The notes beneath the pieces were generated by a model, which saw only the letters and a program-made list of their open reading frames with translations, made no database searches and was not told the DNA's origin. The position numbers were made by a program, and so were the translations under genes. A stretch of DNA of 50,750 bases from an uncultured Burkholderiales bacterium (GTDB lineage: Bacteria; Pseudomonadota; Gammaproteobacteria; Burkholderiales; Burkholderiaceae_C), in assembly GCA_903916355.1 (NCBI GenBank), contig CAIWWN010000224.1:1-50750 (forward strand), given 5' to 3'. This document shows, piece after piece, positions 1 through 8,915 of this stretch. Position 1 is the first letter of the stretch. Every line of letters starts with the position of its first letter.

Positions 1-73
1 TCGCAGCGGGACTTGCACCCGCAGGTATGCGCCCATGTCGGGCACACCAGGTGTGCGCCCATGCTGGGCGCAC
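1..73 (-). mobile_element. possible 5' end of a group II intron, running off the left edge
   Basis: Read on the minus strand, this stretch forms three successive hairpins. The last contains GGGTGCAAGTCCC, preceded by GTGTGCCCGACATGGGC. From memory, this arrangement resembles the start of domain I in some bacterial group II introns. Two GTGYG-like 5' ends are possible, at 73 (GTGCG) and at 47 (GTGTG). The element lies just beyond a terminator, the usual insertion context of class C introns. No reverse-transcriptase ORF is visible because the element would continue outside the window. It could instead be a plain repeat, so this is a tentative call. Confidence 0.35.
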
Positions 74-81
74 CCAGACAA

Positions 82-114
82 AAGGCCGCAGCCCTTGAGG
101 GCGACGGCCTTTTT
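82..114. terminator. bidirectional intrinsic terminator
   Basis: The stem AAGGCCG / CGGCCTT encloses GCCC-TTGA-GGGC and is followed by a T-run on the plus strand. On the minus strand it is followed by CCTTTTG. It lies just past the stop codon of the leftward flavoprotein gene and probably ends that operon. Confidence 0.7.
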
Positions 115-131
115 GCTTTGGACGGCTGCCC

Positions 132-1403
132 TCAAGCCAAGGTGTCGGCCCAGATGTTTTGCGCCCAAGCCCAGGCGTAAATACCTTCCAATTCATTGGC
201 CGCCGTTGACACCCCGCCAGAACCCGGAACGGTGAGCATCGTTTTCTTTTCAGCGTCGTAGCGGTGCACGCTGGAGACATGCACCACATCGGTGGCGCTG
301 ACATAGCTGTAGCAGGTGTTGTTGTAAACAGGCGATGGATTCACGGTTTGACCCGTCAACAAAGCGACCACCGCGGCCGCGCAGGCCTTGCCATGTTGAT
401 TGGCCATGTGGCCCGACTTGGGCATGGCCGGAGCGATCTGGATCGCATCGCCGAGCACATGGACATTTTTTGCCGCCTTGGATTCGAAGGTCAAAAAGTC
501 CACTTCACACCAGCGTTGATTGGCCGTGGCCAAACCTGTTTTGACGGCAATGTCCCCGGCACGCATGTCGGGAATCACATTCAACACATGGGCTTTGAGG
601 TCGTCGTTGAACTCAAACTTCAAGGTTTGCGTCGCGACATCCACATCTGTGACATTGTGTTTGTTGCGGTACTCAATGATGCCTTTGTAGCGCTCGGCCC
701 AGGCTTTTTTGAACAACGGCCCTTTGGAGGTCACGTCGTCATTGGCGTCCAGAATCAGCACCTTGCTTTTCGGTTTGGCTTTGCTGAAATAGTCAGCCAC
801 TTGGCAAGCACGTTCATAAGGTCCAGGCGGGCAACGGTAAGGCGCCAAGGGGATGGACATGGCAAACACGCCGCCGTCTGGCATGGCTTCAAGTTGCTTG
901 CGCAGCGCCAGGGTTTGCGGGCCAGCCTTCCAGGCGTGCAGCACTTTGTCTTGCGCACCAGGCTGCCGCATACCGGGCAAACTGTCCCACATCATGTCGA
1001 CACCGGGCGAAACAATCAGCCGGTCATAGCTCAGCTCCGAGCCACCGGCCAACTTCACGCTGCGTTTGTCCACATCGATGCTGCTCACCCGGTCTTGCAC
1101 CCATTGCACGCCATGGCGTTTAACCAGGTTGTCATACGGCGTGGTGATGTCGGCCATGGTCTTGCTGCCACCCAACACCAAGTTGGACATGGGGCAAGAG
1201 ACGAAAGCGGCGTTAGGTTCGACCAGGGTCACCTGGATGCCGTAATCGGACCACATGCGAATGTACTTGGCCGCCGTGGCACCGGCATAACCGGCACCAA
1301 TGACCACCACCTTAGGGCCTTTGCCGCCGATGCTGGCACAACCCGATAACCAACCCGCCGCGCCCAAGGCGGAGCCTGTTTGCAAGAGATGACGACGTTG
1401 CAT
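132..1403 (-). CDS. flavocytochrome c sulfide dehydrogenase-like flavoprotein (FccB/SoxF type)
   Basis: This 423-residue FAD protein probably oxidises sulfide in the periplasm and passes electrons to the cytochrome c encoded just upstream. A dinucleotide-binding GAGYAG motif lies near residues 36-41. The two redox cysteine contexts of the family are present: SCPMSN (Cys70) and YRCPPGPYERAC (Cys191, with Cys200 nearby). A C-terminal GDAIQ segment matches FAD contact regions. The N-terminus begins MQRRHLL, a twin-arginine signal, and also carries a lipobox LSGC (Cys22), so the protein may be a Tat-exported lipoprotein. The ATG at 1403 is chosen because AAGGAG lies upstream of it; the reading frame is open 20 codons further. 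Assignment to the family is firm; sulfide as the substrate is inferred. Confidence 0.87.
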   Translation of the reverse strand: MQRRHLLQTGSALGAAGWLSGCASIGGKGPKVVVIGAGYAGATAAKYIRMWSDYGIQVTLVEPNAAFVSCPMSNLVLGGSKTMADITTPYDNLVKRHGVQWVQDRVSSIDVDKRSVKLAGGSELSYDRLIVSPGVDMMWDSLPGMRQPGAQDKVLHAWKAGPQTLALRKQLEAMPDGGVFAMSIPLAPYRCPPGPYERACQVADYFSKAKPKSKVLILDANDDVTSKGPLFKKAWAERYKGIIEYRNKHNVTDVDVATQTLKFEFNDDLKAHVLNVIPDMRAGDIAVKTGLATANQRWCEVDFLTFESKAAKNVHVLGDAIQIAPAMPKSGHMANQHGKACAAAVVALLTGQTVNPSPVYNNTCYSYVSATDVVHVSSVHRYDAEKKTMLTVPGSGGVSTAANELEGIYAWAWAQNIWADTLA

Positions 1404-1413
1404 GCTGTACTCC

Positions 1414-1725
1414 TTATTTTTTTTGTGCGGCAAAGTAAGCCGCAATGGCGTTGATCTCTGCATCGTTGTAGCCTTTGGCCAATTGGTGCATCACGGTGGC
1501 GCTGGGGGCTCGCCCGGCTTTGAAGTCCTGCATTTTTTGCACGGTCAACTGGCTGGGGGTTCCCGCCAAAGAAATCATGCCGGGTTGGGCATGACCATTG
1601 GTGCCGTGACAGGCCGAGCAGGACGCCGCCAGGCTGCGCACTTGCAAGGCGTCCAGCGCCTGGGCAGATGTGCTCACCGCGCCCAGCAGCAAGCCAGTGG
1701 CGGCCAAGGTGTACGTAAATTTCAT
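1414..1725 (-). CDS. monohaem class I cytochrome c, sulfide dehydrogenase partner
   Basis: This is a 103-residue exported cytochrome. A signal peptide ends near residue 23 (AQA). The haem motif CSACH is at residues 36-40, and Met79 in TVMHQLAKGY is the likely distal ligand. Its stop lies 10 bases upstream of the flavoprotein start, so the two are co-transcribed. It resembles the small FccA/SoxE-type cytochromes rather than the longer dihaem FccA of purple sulfur bacteria. It probably accepts electrons from the flavoprotein and feeds them to the respiratory chain. Confidence 0.87.
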   Translation of the reverse strand: MKFTYTLAATGLLLGAVSTSAQALDALQVRSLAASCSACHGTNGHAQPGMISLAGTPSQLTVQKMQDFKAGRAPSATVMHQLAKGYNDAEINAIAAYFAAQKK

Positions 1726-1800
1726 GAGCTTGACTCCATTAAAAAAATACCGCGGCCCTCAAGGCCGAAAAGACACAAAACCTTCTTTGACTTGCATGTC

Positions 1801-1880
1801 AGCCGTCCGATCATTCAATGTCTATTTAAATTCATAAGCCTGTTTTTATAAATACCAATGCGTGTCATTGGGCACCCATA
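1801..1880 (-). promoter_or_regulatory. AT-rich promoter/operator region of the sulfide operon
   Basis: This lies between the ArsR-type gene and the cytochrome gene. It holds a perfect inverted repeat CCAATG-N5-CATTGG (1855-1871), followed on the minus strand by TATTTATAAAA. A CATTGG half-site also occurs upstream of the regulator gene at 2301-2306. A role as the binding site of the neighbouring regulator is inferred. Confidence 0.35.
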
Positions 1881-1915
1881 CCCGTGCTTACCCGATGAAT
1901 ACTTCCACCACCTGC

Positions 1916-2248
1916 TCAATCCGCGTCAATGGCAATTTGCACGCAAACCGAACGGCACAAGTTCACCACCTGCTCGTTGGTGATGCGGTAGTAAATTTGC
2001 ACACCGTCGCGCCGTTTACCCAACACGCCCGCTTGGTACAAGGTGCTCAGGTGCTGCGACATATTCGGTTGCGTGGTGTCAATTTCAGCCAGCAGTTCAC
2101 CGACATTTTTTTCACCATGGCACAAGGCACTGATGATGCGCAGCCGCATGGGTGCAGCCATCACACGAAAGACTTCGGCTGCTTTTTCAAACACCTCGTC
2201 AGAGCGCGCCAATGCAAGGTCTAAGGACTGACTGGATTTTTTGGCCAT
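1916..2248 (-). CDS. ArsR-family regulator, probable sulfide/persulfide sensor
   Basis: This 110-residue winged-helix protein has the recognition helix around TTQPNMSQHLSTLYQAG and a wing at RRDGVQIYYRI. Cysteines are at 43 (ALCHGE), 98 and 102 (LCRSVC). Redox-sensing ArsR members such as BigR and SqrR use one cysteine near position 42 and one in the C-terminal helix, so a thiol-switch sensor is plausible, although the cysteine spacing is shorter here. The gene lies upstream of the cytochrome and flavoprotein genes on the same strand and presumably represses them. There is no typical arsenic- or zinc-site cluster. Effector identity is inferred. Confidence 0.8.
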   Translation of the reverse strand: MAKKSSQSLDLALARSDEVFEKAAEVFRVMAAPMRLRIISALCHGEKNVGELLAEIDTTQPNMSQHLSTLYQAGVLGKRRDGVQIYYRITNEQVVNLCRSVCVQIAIDAD

Positions 2249-2329
2249 GGCTTATTTTTACACCGCAATTCAATTGTTCAGTCAGATTGTGTCTCAAATA
2301 CATTGGATCGAGGGAAGGCGCTTCTGCGT

Positions 2330-3058
2330 TTATTCCCAGGGGTTGGCTCGCAGTCGCTCGGCGCCAAACGGGCGCATGAACTCTTTGGCTTTTTCGGGCC
2401 GGGCTGACAGGTAGGCGTCATAGGCGCCCTCACTCAAAATCACCGGCATGCGTTTTTCAGAGCCCGGGTTTTGGTAGCGGTGCATCAAGGCATGGCTGTT
2501 GGCGTTGACCGTGAGCAAGGTGAAGCTGATGATTTCTTCATCCCCCGCGCCCACCCAGCGGCACCACACACCGGCCGCACCCATGGGTTTGCCGTCGATG
2601 CGGGAAATGCGCGTGGGCACGGCTTTACCGGGGCGGTAATCGTCTTCAAAGAACGCCATCATCGGCACGATGCAGCGCTGCCCGCTGAGCCAAGCAACGC
2701 GAAAGTTGTTCGAAGTGGTGACGGTCTCGTGGCGCGCATTGACCAACTTGGTCGAGCGCAGCTTGGCGTCTGACGCCGACTTGACCCACGCCGGCACCAA
2801 ACCGAACTGGCCGACGCACAGGCTGCGCTGGGGCAGCACCAACTCAGGCGGAGTCGCTATGACCTCACCTTGCGCATCGGGCAGGGGTTGAGCAGGCTCT
2901 TCAGGTAAATTGGGGGCCGCAGTGCCGGGCACATGGCGAATAAAAAAGCCGGGCTTGCGGGGCCAGATGTCCTTGGCGCCCAGCTCCAGCGGGGCCTGCA
3001 CGTTAAAACCGTCGAGGTAGGCAGCGCTTTGCTGCAAAGATTCGTAATGGGTGCTCAT
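2330..3058 (-). CDS. SRAP/YedK-family protein lacking catalytic Cys2
   Basis: This 242-residue protein matches the SRAP fold (HMCES/YedK), which covalently caps abasic sites in single-stranded DNA. Family blocks are clear: FGLVPAWVK, the asparagine in NARHETV, CIVPMMAFFE with the conserved Glu, and SEKRMPVIL. Members begin Met-Cys, and the exposed Cys2 forms the thiazolidine link. Here the gene begins ATG AGC ACC CAT, giving Ser2. An in-frame TAA sits four codons upstream, so no other start restores the cysteine. The gene follows mrp by 17 bases. The product is probably unable to crosslink abasic DNA, or uses another chemistry. Confidence 0.85.
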   Translation of the reverse strand: MSTHYESLQQSAAYLDGFNVQAPLELGAKDIWPRKPGFFIRHVPGTAAPNLPEEPAQPLPDAQGEVIATPPELVLPQRSLCVGQFGLVPAWVKSASDAKLRSTKLVNARHETVTTSNNFRVAWLSGQRCIVPMMAFFEDDYRPGKAVPTRISRIDGKPMGAAGVWCRWVGAGDEEIISFTLLTVNANSHALMHRYQNPGSEKRMPVILSEGAYDAYLSARPEKAKEFMRPFGAERLRANPWE

Positions 3059-3075
3059 GCGAGCAGGTTAACCCA

Positions 3076-4164
3076 TCACGTGTCCTTGCTGATTTTGATG
3101 CTTGGAAACTTACTGGAAAAGTCTTTCGCCTTGGCCGCAATCTTGACTGCCACTTGCCGCGCCATAGCCTTGTAAATCAGGGCCATGTCCCCATCAGGGT
3201 CAGCCACCACCGTGGGCTTGCCGCTGTCAGCTTGCACACGAATTTGCATATTCAGGGGCAAAGCACCCAAATAATCCATGCCGTATTCGGCGGCCATCTT
3301 TTTGCCCCCATCAGCGCCAAAAATGTGTTCCACATGGCCGCAGTTCGTGCACACGTGCACGGCCATGTTCTCCACCAAGCCCAGAATCGGCACTCCCACC
3401 TTCTCGAACATCTTGACGCCCTTCTTCGCGTCCAACAGCGCAATGTCTTGCGGCGTGGTGACGATCACCGCGCCCGTCATGGGCACGCGCTGAGACAGCG
3501 TGAGCTGGATATCGCCCGTACCGGGAGGCATGTCAACGATCAAATAATCAAGCTCTTTCCAGTTGGTTTGGCGCAGCAATTGCTCCAGCGCTTGCGTGGC
3601 CATGGGGCCGCGCCAGATCATGGCCTCGTCCTGGTTCACCAAAAAACCGATCGACATGACCTGCACGCCGTAGTTCTCCATCGGCTCCATGGTTTTGCCG
3701 TCTTCGCTTTCGGGCCGGCCTTGAATGCCCATCATCATCGGCTGGCTCGGGCCGTAAATGTCGGCGTCCAACAAACCGACCTTGGCGCCCTCGGCCGCCA
3801 GTGCCAGTGCCAAATTGACAGCGGTGGTGCTCTTGCCCACGCCGCCCTTGCCTGAGGCCACGGCCACGATGTTTTTCACCTGCGACAGCAAAGCCACGCC
3901 ACGCTGCGCCGTATGGGCGACGATATTCACCGTCACATTGACCGAGACGCTCACGACCCCCGTCACACCCTGGGCTGCGGCCATCAAGGCGCTGCGCAGG
4001 GCAGGGATTTGGCTTTTGGCGGGATAACCCAACTCGACGTCAAAGGACACATGGCCAGCTTCGACGATCAGATTTTTGAGTTGTTTGGTGGTGACAAAGT
4101 CCTTGCCCGTGTTCGGATCGATGACGGTTTGCAAGGCGAAAAGCAGTTGTTCGGGGGCGGCCAT
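3076..4164 (-). CDS. apbC: Mrp/ApbC iron-sulfur cluster carrier ATPase
   Basis: This 362-residue protein carries and delivers Fe-S clusters in the cytoplasm. An N-terminal DUF59/MIP18-like domain covers about residues 1-85. A deviant Walker A motif, GKGGVGKST, lies at residues 105-113, followed by DADIYGPSQP. Switch and nucleotide motifs include DMPPGTGD. The paired cysteines CTNC near residue 271 bridge a cluster at the dimer interface. It diverges from metG across 89 bases and is followed by the SRAP gene. Length is normal for betaproteobacteria. Confidence 0.93.
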   Translation of the reverse strand: MAAPEQLLFALQTVIDPNTGKDFVTTKQLKNLIVEAGHVSFDVELGYPAKSQIPALRSALMAAAQGVTGVVSVSVNVTVNIVAHTAQRGVALLSQVKNIVAVASGKGGVGKSTTAVNLALALAAEGAKVGLLDADIYGPSQPMMMGIQGRPESEDGKTMEPMENYGVQVMSIGFLVNQDEAMIWRGPMATQALEQLLRQTNWKELDYLIVDMPPGTGDIQLTLSQRVPMTGAVIVTTPQDIALLDAKKGVKMFEKVGVPILGLVENMAVHVCTNCGHVEHIFGADGGKKMAAEYGMDYLGALPLNMQIRVQADSGKPTVVADPDGDMALIYKAMARQVAVKIAAKAKDFSSKFPSIKISKDT

Positions 4165-4253
4165 GAGGTTCTTTCAACAATTGAGGCGCAGTTTACCGAT
4201 AAGCCAGGGCAACAAACCCTAAAATCACGGATTCCCCTACAAGTTGTCATTCC

Positions 4254-6347
4254 ATGTCTGCCCCCCACGCGCCCCGCCAGCTTTTCGTCACCACCGCCCT
4301 GCCGTATGCCAACGGCAATTTTCACATTGGCCACATCATGGAGTACATCCAGGCCGATATCTGGGTGCGCTTCCAGCGCATGCAGGGCCACGCAGTGAAC
4401 TTCGTGGGCGCAGATGACACGCACGGCGCGCCCATCATGATCGCGGCGGAGAAAGCGGGTATCACGCCGCAGCAGTTTGTGGCCAACATCGCTGCTGGGC
4501 GCAAACAGTACCTGGACGGTTTTCACATTGCCTTTGACAACTGGCACAGCACCGACGCGCCAGAGAACCACCAACTGGCGCAGCAGATTTACCGCGACCT
4601 GCGCGACCTGCCCGAAAGTGCCGGCGGCACGCTGATCGAGCGCAAGACCATCGAGCAGTTCTTCGACCCCGAGAAGAACATGTTCCTGCCCGACCGCTAC
4701 ATCAAGGGCGAATGCCCCAAGTGCCATGCCAAAGACCAATACGGCGACAACTGCGAGGTCTGCGGCAGCGTGTATGCGCCCACCGACCTGATCAACCCCT
4801 TCTCGGTGCTGAGCGGCGCCAAGCCAGAACTGAAAAGCTCCGAGCACTTTTTCTTCAAGCTGTCGGACCCGCGCTGTGTCGCCTATCTGGAGCAGTGGAC
4901 GCAAGACGGCAAACTGCAGCCCGAGGTGGCGAACAAGATCAAGGAATGGTTCAGCGTTCGCACCAACCCGGACGGCAGCAAAAGCGAAGGCCTGGGCGAC
5001 TGGGATATCTCTAGAGACGCGCCTTACTTTGGCATCGAGATTCCCGATGCACCGGGCAAATATTTCTATGTCTGGCTGGACGCGCCCATTGGCTACCTGG
5101 CTTCACTGAAAAACCTCTTGGACAAACGCGGCGAGAGCTACGATGCCTATATGGCCGACCCTAAGATGGAGCAGTACCACTTCATTGGCAAGGACATCGT
5201 CACCTTCCACACCCTGTTCTGGCCCGCCATCCTGCACTTCAGCGGTCGCAAAGCGCCAGACAATGTGTTTGTGCACGGCTTTCTGACCGTGAACAACGGC
5301 GAGAAGATGAGCAAGAGCCGCGGCACCGGACTGGACCCACTGAAATACCTGAGCCTGGGCATGAACCCCGAGTGGCTGCGCTATTACCTGGCGGCCAAGC
5401 TCTCCGCCCGCAACGAGGACATCGACTTCAATGCCGACGATTTTCTGGCGCGCGTGAACAGCGATTTGATTGGCAAGTTCGTCAACATCGCTTCGCGCTC
5501 GGCCGGCTTTATTGCCAAGCGCTTTGATGGCCAATTGGGCACTGTGAGCGCCGATGGTCAAGCCCTGCTGGCCGCGCTGCAAGCGGCCACGCCGGCGATC
5601 AGCGACTTGTACGAAGCGCGTGAATATGGCAAAGCTCTGCGCGAAGTCATGCTGCTGGCCGACAAGGTCAACGCCTATGTCGACCAGAACAAGCCCTGGG
5701 AATTGGCCAAACAAGAAGGCATGGTTGCCCGCCTGCACGATGTGTGCACGGCCTGCATCGAGGCGTTCCGCCTGCTCAGCCTGCAACTCAAGCCGGTGCT
5801 GCCCGCCTTGGCAGCGCAGGTCGAGACTTTCTTGAAGGTCTCGCCTTTCACATTCGCGCAAGCGCAAACCCTGTTGGGCGCGGGTCATGGCATTCAGGCT
5901 TACCAGCACCTGATGCAACGTGTGGATTCCAAACAACTCGACGCCTTGTTTGAAGCGCCCGAGCCGGTGGTGCCAGCGCTGATCCCTGGCGGCGAAGAAA
6001 TTGCCTCCACCATCAGCATCGACGACTTCGCCAAGATCGATCTGCGCATCGCTGAGATCGTCAACTGTGAACCTGTCGAAGGCTCGGTCAAGTTGCTGCG
6101 CCTGACGCTGGACGTGGGCGAAGGCCGCATGCGCAATGTGTTCTCTGGCATCGCCAGCATGTACAAGCCCGAAGACCTGATCGGCAAACTCACCGTGATG
6201 GTGGCGAACCTGGCGCCGCGCAAGATGAAGTTTGGCGTGTCTGAAGGCATGGTGCTGGCCGCCAGCCATGCCAACGAAAATGCCGAACCCGGCATCCATG
6301 TGCTGCACCCCTGGCCCGGCGCCAAACCCGGCATGCGGATTCACTGA
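4254..6347 (+). CDS. metG: methionyl-tRNA synthetase
   Basis: This 697-residue class I synthetase charges tRNA-Met. The HIGH motif appears as HIGH at residues 24-27. The KMSKS loop is exact at 351-355. A single zinc knuckle is formed by Cys154, Cys157, Cys167 and Cys170. From about residue 590 the protein carries the extra tRNA-binding OB-fold domain (starting near [16 protein letters not shown]), which dimerises the enzyme, so this is the long form like E. coli MetG. The start lies 89 bases from the divergent mrp start, and the two probably share a promoter region. Confidence 0.97.
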   Translation: MSAPHAPRQLFVTTALPYANGNFHIGHIMEYIQADIWVRFQRMQGHAVNFVGADDTHGAPIMIAAEKAGITPQQFVANIAAGRKQYLDGFHIAFDNWHSTDAPENHQLAQQIYRDLRDLPESAGGTLIERKTIEQFFDPEKNMFLPDRYIKGECPKCHAKDQYGDNCEVCGSVYAPTDLINPFSVLSGAKPELKSSEHFFFKLSDPRCVAYLEQWTQDGKLQPEVANKIKEWFSVRTNPDGSKSEGLGDWDISRDAPYFGIEIPDAPGKYFYVWLDAPIGYLASLKNLLDKRGESYDAYMADPKMEQYHFIGKDIVTFHTLFWPAILHFSGRKAPDNVFVHGFLTVNNGEKMSKSRGTGLDPLKYLSLGMNPEWLRYYLAAKLSARNEDIDFNADDFLARVNSDLIGKFVNIASRSAGFIAKRFDGQLGTVSADGQALLAALQAATPAISDLYEAREYGKALREVMLLADKVNAYVDQNKPWELAKQEGMVARLHDVCTACIEAFRLLSLQLKPVLPALAAQVETFLKVSPFTFAQAQTLLGAGHGIQAYQHLMQRVDSKQLDALFEAPEPVVPALIPGGEEIASTISIDDFAKIDLRIAEIVNCEPVEGSVKLLRLTLDVGEGRMRNVFSGIASMYKPEDLIGKLTVMVANLAPRKMKFGVSEGMVLAASHANENAEPGIHVLHPWPGAKPGMRIH

Positions 6348-6391
6348 TTGGGCACGATGGAACAGACCCTTCACTGCAACAAGGGCTCAGC

Positions 6392-7150
6392 ATGTTCCCT
6401 TTGATCCACGGCTGGACCGCCATCCAGCGCACAGCCCCCGCCAATGTTCGCTTGGGTGTGGTGCTTTGCTTCGTTGCAGGGGCCACCAACGCCGGTGGAT
6501 TTTTGGCCGTGGGCCGCTACACCTCGCACATGACCGGTATCGTCTCCTCCATCGCCGACGATCTGGTGCTGGGACGCTTGGCCGTGGCGGCAACCGGCCT
6601 GATCAGCTTGCTGGCTTTTGTGTTGGGCGCGATGTGCACGGCGATGCTGGTCAACTGGGGCTTTCAGCACCGCTTGCGCAGCAGCTACAGCCTGCCTTTG
6701 CTGCTGGAGAGCGTGGCGCTGTTGATGTTCGGCTTGTTTGGCGCCGCCTTGAACAGCATGGCCTCCATTTTTCTGCCACTCACCGTGGTTTTGCTGTGCT
6801 TCATGATGGGACTGCAAAACGCGGTGATCACCAAAATTTCCAAAGCCGAAATCCGCACCACCCACATCACCGGCTTGGTCACCGACTTAGGGATCGAGCT
6901 GGGCAAACTGCTCTACATCAACCGCAACCCATCAGCATCTCGCGTGTTGGCCGATCGCTCACGTCTGCGCCTGCAAATGACGCTGATTGGTGGTTTTTTT
7001 GCGGGCGGTTTAGCGGGTGCATTGGGCTTTAAATATGGCGGTTACATCACCACTTTGCCGCTGGCCGTGATGCTCTGGATGTTGTGCCTGCGCCCTCTGT
7101 TGGACGATGTACGCCGCTTGGCTGCACCGGCCATGAACCGCCCCCTTTAA
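6392..7150 (+). CDS. DUF1275 (YoaK-family) membrane protein
   Basis: This 252-residue integral membrane protein has about six hydrophobic segments. The family motifs are seen at the start (AGATNAGGFLAVGRYTSHMTG) and in the middle (GLQNAVITKIS and RTTHITGLVTDLGIELG). The function of the family is not established. It sits 44 bases after metG and 21 bases before the first SulP gene, so it may be co-transcribed with the transporter. No signal for a substrate can be read from the sequence. Confidence 0.85.
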   Translation: MFPLIHGWTAIQRTAPANVRLGVVLCFVAGATNAGGFLAVGRYTSHMTGIVSSIADDLVLGRLAVAATGLISLLAFVLGAMCTAMLVNWGFQHRLRSSYSLPLLLESVALLMFGLFGAALNSMASIFLPLTVVLLCFMMGLQNAVITKISKAEIRTTHITGLVTDLGIELGKLLYINRNPSASRVLADRSRLRLQMTLIGGFFAGGLAGALGFKYGGYITTLPLAVMLWMLCLRPLLDDVRRLAAPAMNRPL

Positions 7151-7171
7151 CGCCCTCAAAACCTCACACCC

Positions 7172-8878
7172 ATGACTGCACCGGTTCACTTTAGACCCCG
7201 CCTGCTGGATGCACTGGCCGGTTACAACCGACAGCGCCTGATCACCGATGTGGGCGCGGGCATCACCGTCAGCGTGGTGGCCCTGCCCCTGGCCATGGCG
7301 TTTGCCATCGCCTCAGGTCTGAAACCTGAGGCGGGCTTGTTCACCGCCATCATTGCGGGTTTTTTGATTTCGGCCCTGGGCGGATCGCGGGTGCAGGTTG
7401 GCGGCCCGGCAGGCGCGTTCATCGTCATCGTCTACGGTATCTTGGAACGCTATGGCTTGGCCAATCTGATCATCGCCACGGCCATGTCGGGCGTGCTGCT
7501 GTTTGCCATGGGCTTGATGCGCTTGGGCACTTTGATTCGCTTCATTCCGGTGGCGGTGGTGATTGGTTTTACCAACGGCATTGCGGTGCTGATCATGCTG
7601 TCGCAGATCAAAGACTTTTTGGGTCTGCCCGTCACCACTATGCCGGCCCACTTTGTGGGCATGCTCCAGGCTTTAGCCCAAGCTGCACCGAGCGCCAGCG
7701 TACCGACCGTGTTGGTCGCTATGGCCTCGCTGTCTTTGATCGTGGGTTGGCAGCGCATGGGCCCGTTGCTGGCCGAGCGGGGCATTGCAACTTGGATGCG
7801 CAGTGTGCCCGGCTCCATCGTGGCGCTGGTGCTGGCCACCTTGGCGGTCAAGGCGCTGGACTTGCCTGTGGAGACCATTGGCAGCAAATTTGGCGGCATT
7901 CCTGCGGCCTTGCCGCAATTTCAATGGCCCGAATTCAGCTGGGCCAGCGCGCAGTATTTGGTCATGCCCACCCTCACCCTGGCTTTGCTCGGCGCCATCG
8001 AGTCGCTGCTCTGCGCCCGCATTGCCGACGGCATGATCGGTGACCGGCACGACCCGAACCAAGAACTGATGGCCCAAGGCGTGGCCAATTTCATCACCCC
8101 ATTTTTTGGCGGCATGCCCGCCACCGGCACCATTGCCCGCACAGTCACCAACATCAAAAGCGGTGCCACCAGCCCGATCGCAGGCATGGTCCATGCCGTG
8201 ACCTTGTTGGCCGTGGTCTTGGTGGCAGCCCCCTTGGCGAACGACGTGCCCTTGGCAGCGCTGGCCGCAATCCTGATGTTTGTGGCTTGGAACATGGGCG
8301 ACTGGCAGGCCTTTGCCCATCTGAGCCAGTTTCGTTTGCCCTACCGAGCCACTTTACTGGCCGTGTTCATTCTCACCGTGGTGGTGGACTTGACGGTGGC
8401 GGTCGAGGTCGGTTTTTTTGCCGCCGGGTTGACCTTCATTTACCGTATCGCCAACCTGACTCGCTTGGAGGAGGTCAGTGTGCTCGACCAACCCGGCCTG
8501 CTGGAGCACGATGAAAGCATCAAAGCCTGGCGGCTGTACGGCGCCTTGTTTTTCGGCGCGGTCCAATTGCTGGAAACCATTGAAGAAGCCATGCCCCCCG
8601 CGTCAGCGCTGAAAACCGTGGTGCTGGACATGAAAAATGTGATCTACATGGACTCTTCAGGCGCCGAAGCCCTGCTCGACTTTGTCCTGCTGTGTGGCAA
8701 GAAAAACGTCCACTTGGTGGTGTGCGGCTTGATGCACCAGCCCCGCGACATTGCCCTGCGCAGTGGCTTGTTGGCCCTGCTCTCACCCAAGCTGGCGGTG
8801 GATGTCGCGCAAGGTGTGGCGTTGGCCATCACCCTGCTTCAGCCCCCGAGTCAGCTTGCCGACACGGGCGCCCGGTAA
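7172..8878 (+). CDS. SulP-family anion transporter with STAS domain (first copy)
   Basis: This 568-residue inner-membrane transporter has the SulP core (about residues 15-410) with many transmembrane segments. A cytoplasmic STAS domain starts near residue 450 and contains the VIYMDSSGAEALLDF motif. Family hallmarks include PLAMAFAIASGLKPEAGLF near the first helices and GMPATGTIARTVTNI. SulP proteins move sulfate, bicarbonate or dicarboxylates, and the substrate cannot be decided here. The sequence is clearly distinct from the second SulP at 23260-24945, so the two are not a recent duplication. Confidence 0.9.
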   Translation: MTAPVHFRPRLLDALAGYNRQRLITDVGAGITVSVVALPLAMAFAIASGLKPEAGLFTAIIAGFLISALGGSRVQVGGPAGAFIVIVYGILERYGLANLIIATAMSGVLLFAMGLMRLGTLIRFIPVAVVIGFTNGIAVLIMLSQIKDFLGLPVTTMPAHFVGMLQALAQAAPSASVPTVLVAMASLSLIVGWQRMGPLLAERGIATWMRSVPGSIVALVLATLAVKALDLPVETIGSKFGGIPAALPQFQWPEFSWASAQYLVMPTLTLALLGAIESLLCARIADGMIGDRHDPNQELMAQGVANFITPFFGGMPATGTIARTVTNIKSGATSPIAGMVHAVTLLAVVLVAAPLANDVPLAALAAILMFVAWNMGDWQAFAHLSQFRLPYRATLLAVFILTVVVDLTVAVEVGFFAAGLTFIYRIANLTRLEEVSVLDQPGLLEHDESIKAWRLYGALFFGAVQLLETIEEAMPPASALKTVVLDMKNVIYMDSSGAEALLDFVLLCGKKNVHLVVCGLMHQPRDIALRSGLLALLSPKLAVDVAQGVALAITLLQPPSQLADTGAR

Positions 8879-8915
8879 AATCACGGCAATTCCCTTTTCT
8901 ACAAAGATTCCTCCC

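Noticed and set aside
264-1349. 361-codon plus-strand open frame opposite the flavoprotein gene
   Set aside because: Antisense shadow of a gene with clear FccB motifs. It is His/Arg/Val-rich with no family resemblance, as expected of GC-rich antisense frames.
5103-6374. 423-codon minus-strand open frame opposite metG
   Set aside because: It runs entirely against a well-conserved synthetase and shows no motif of its own.
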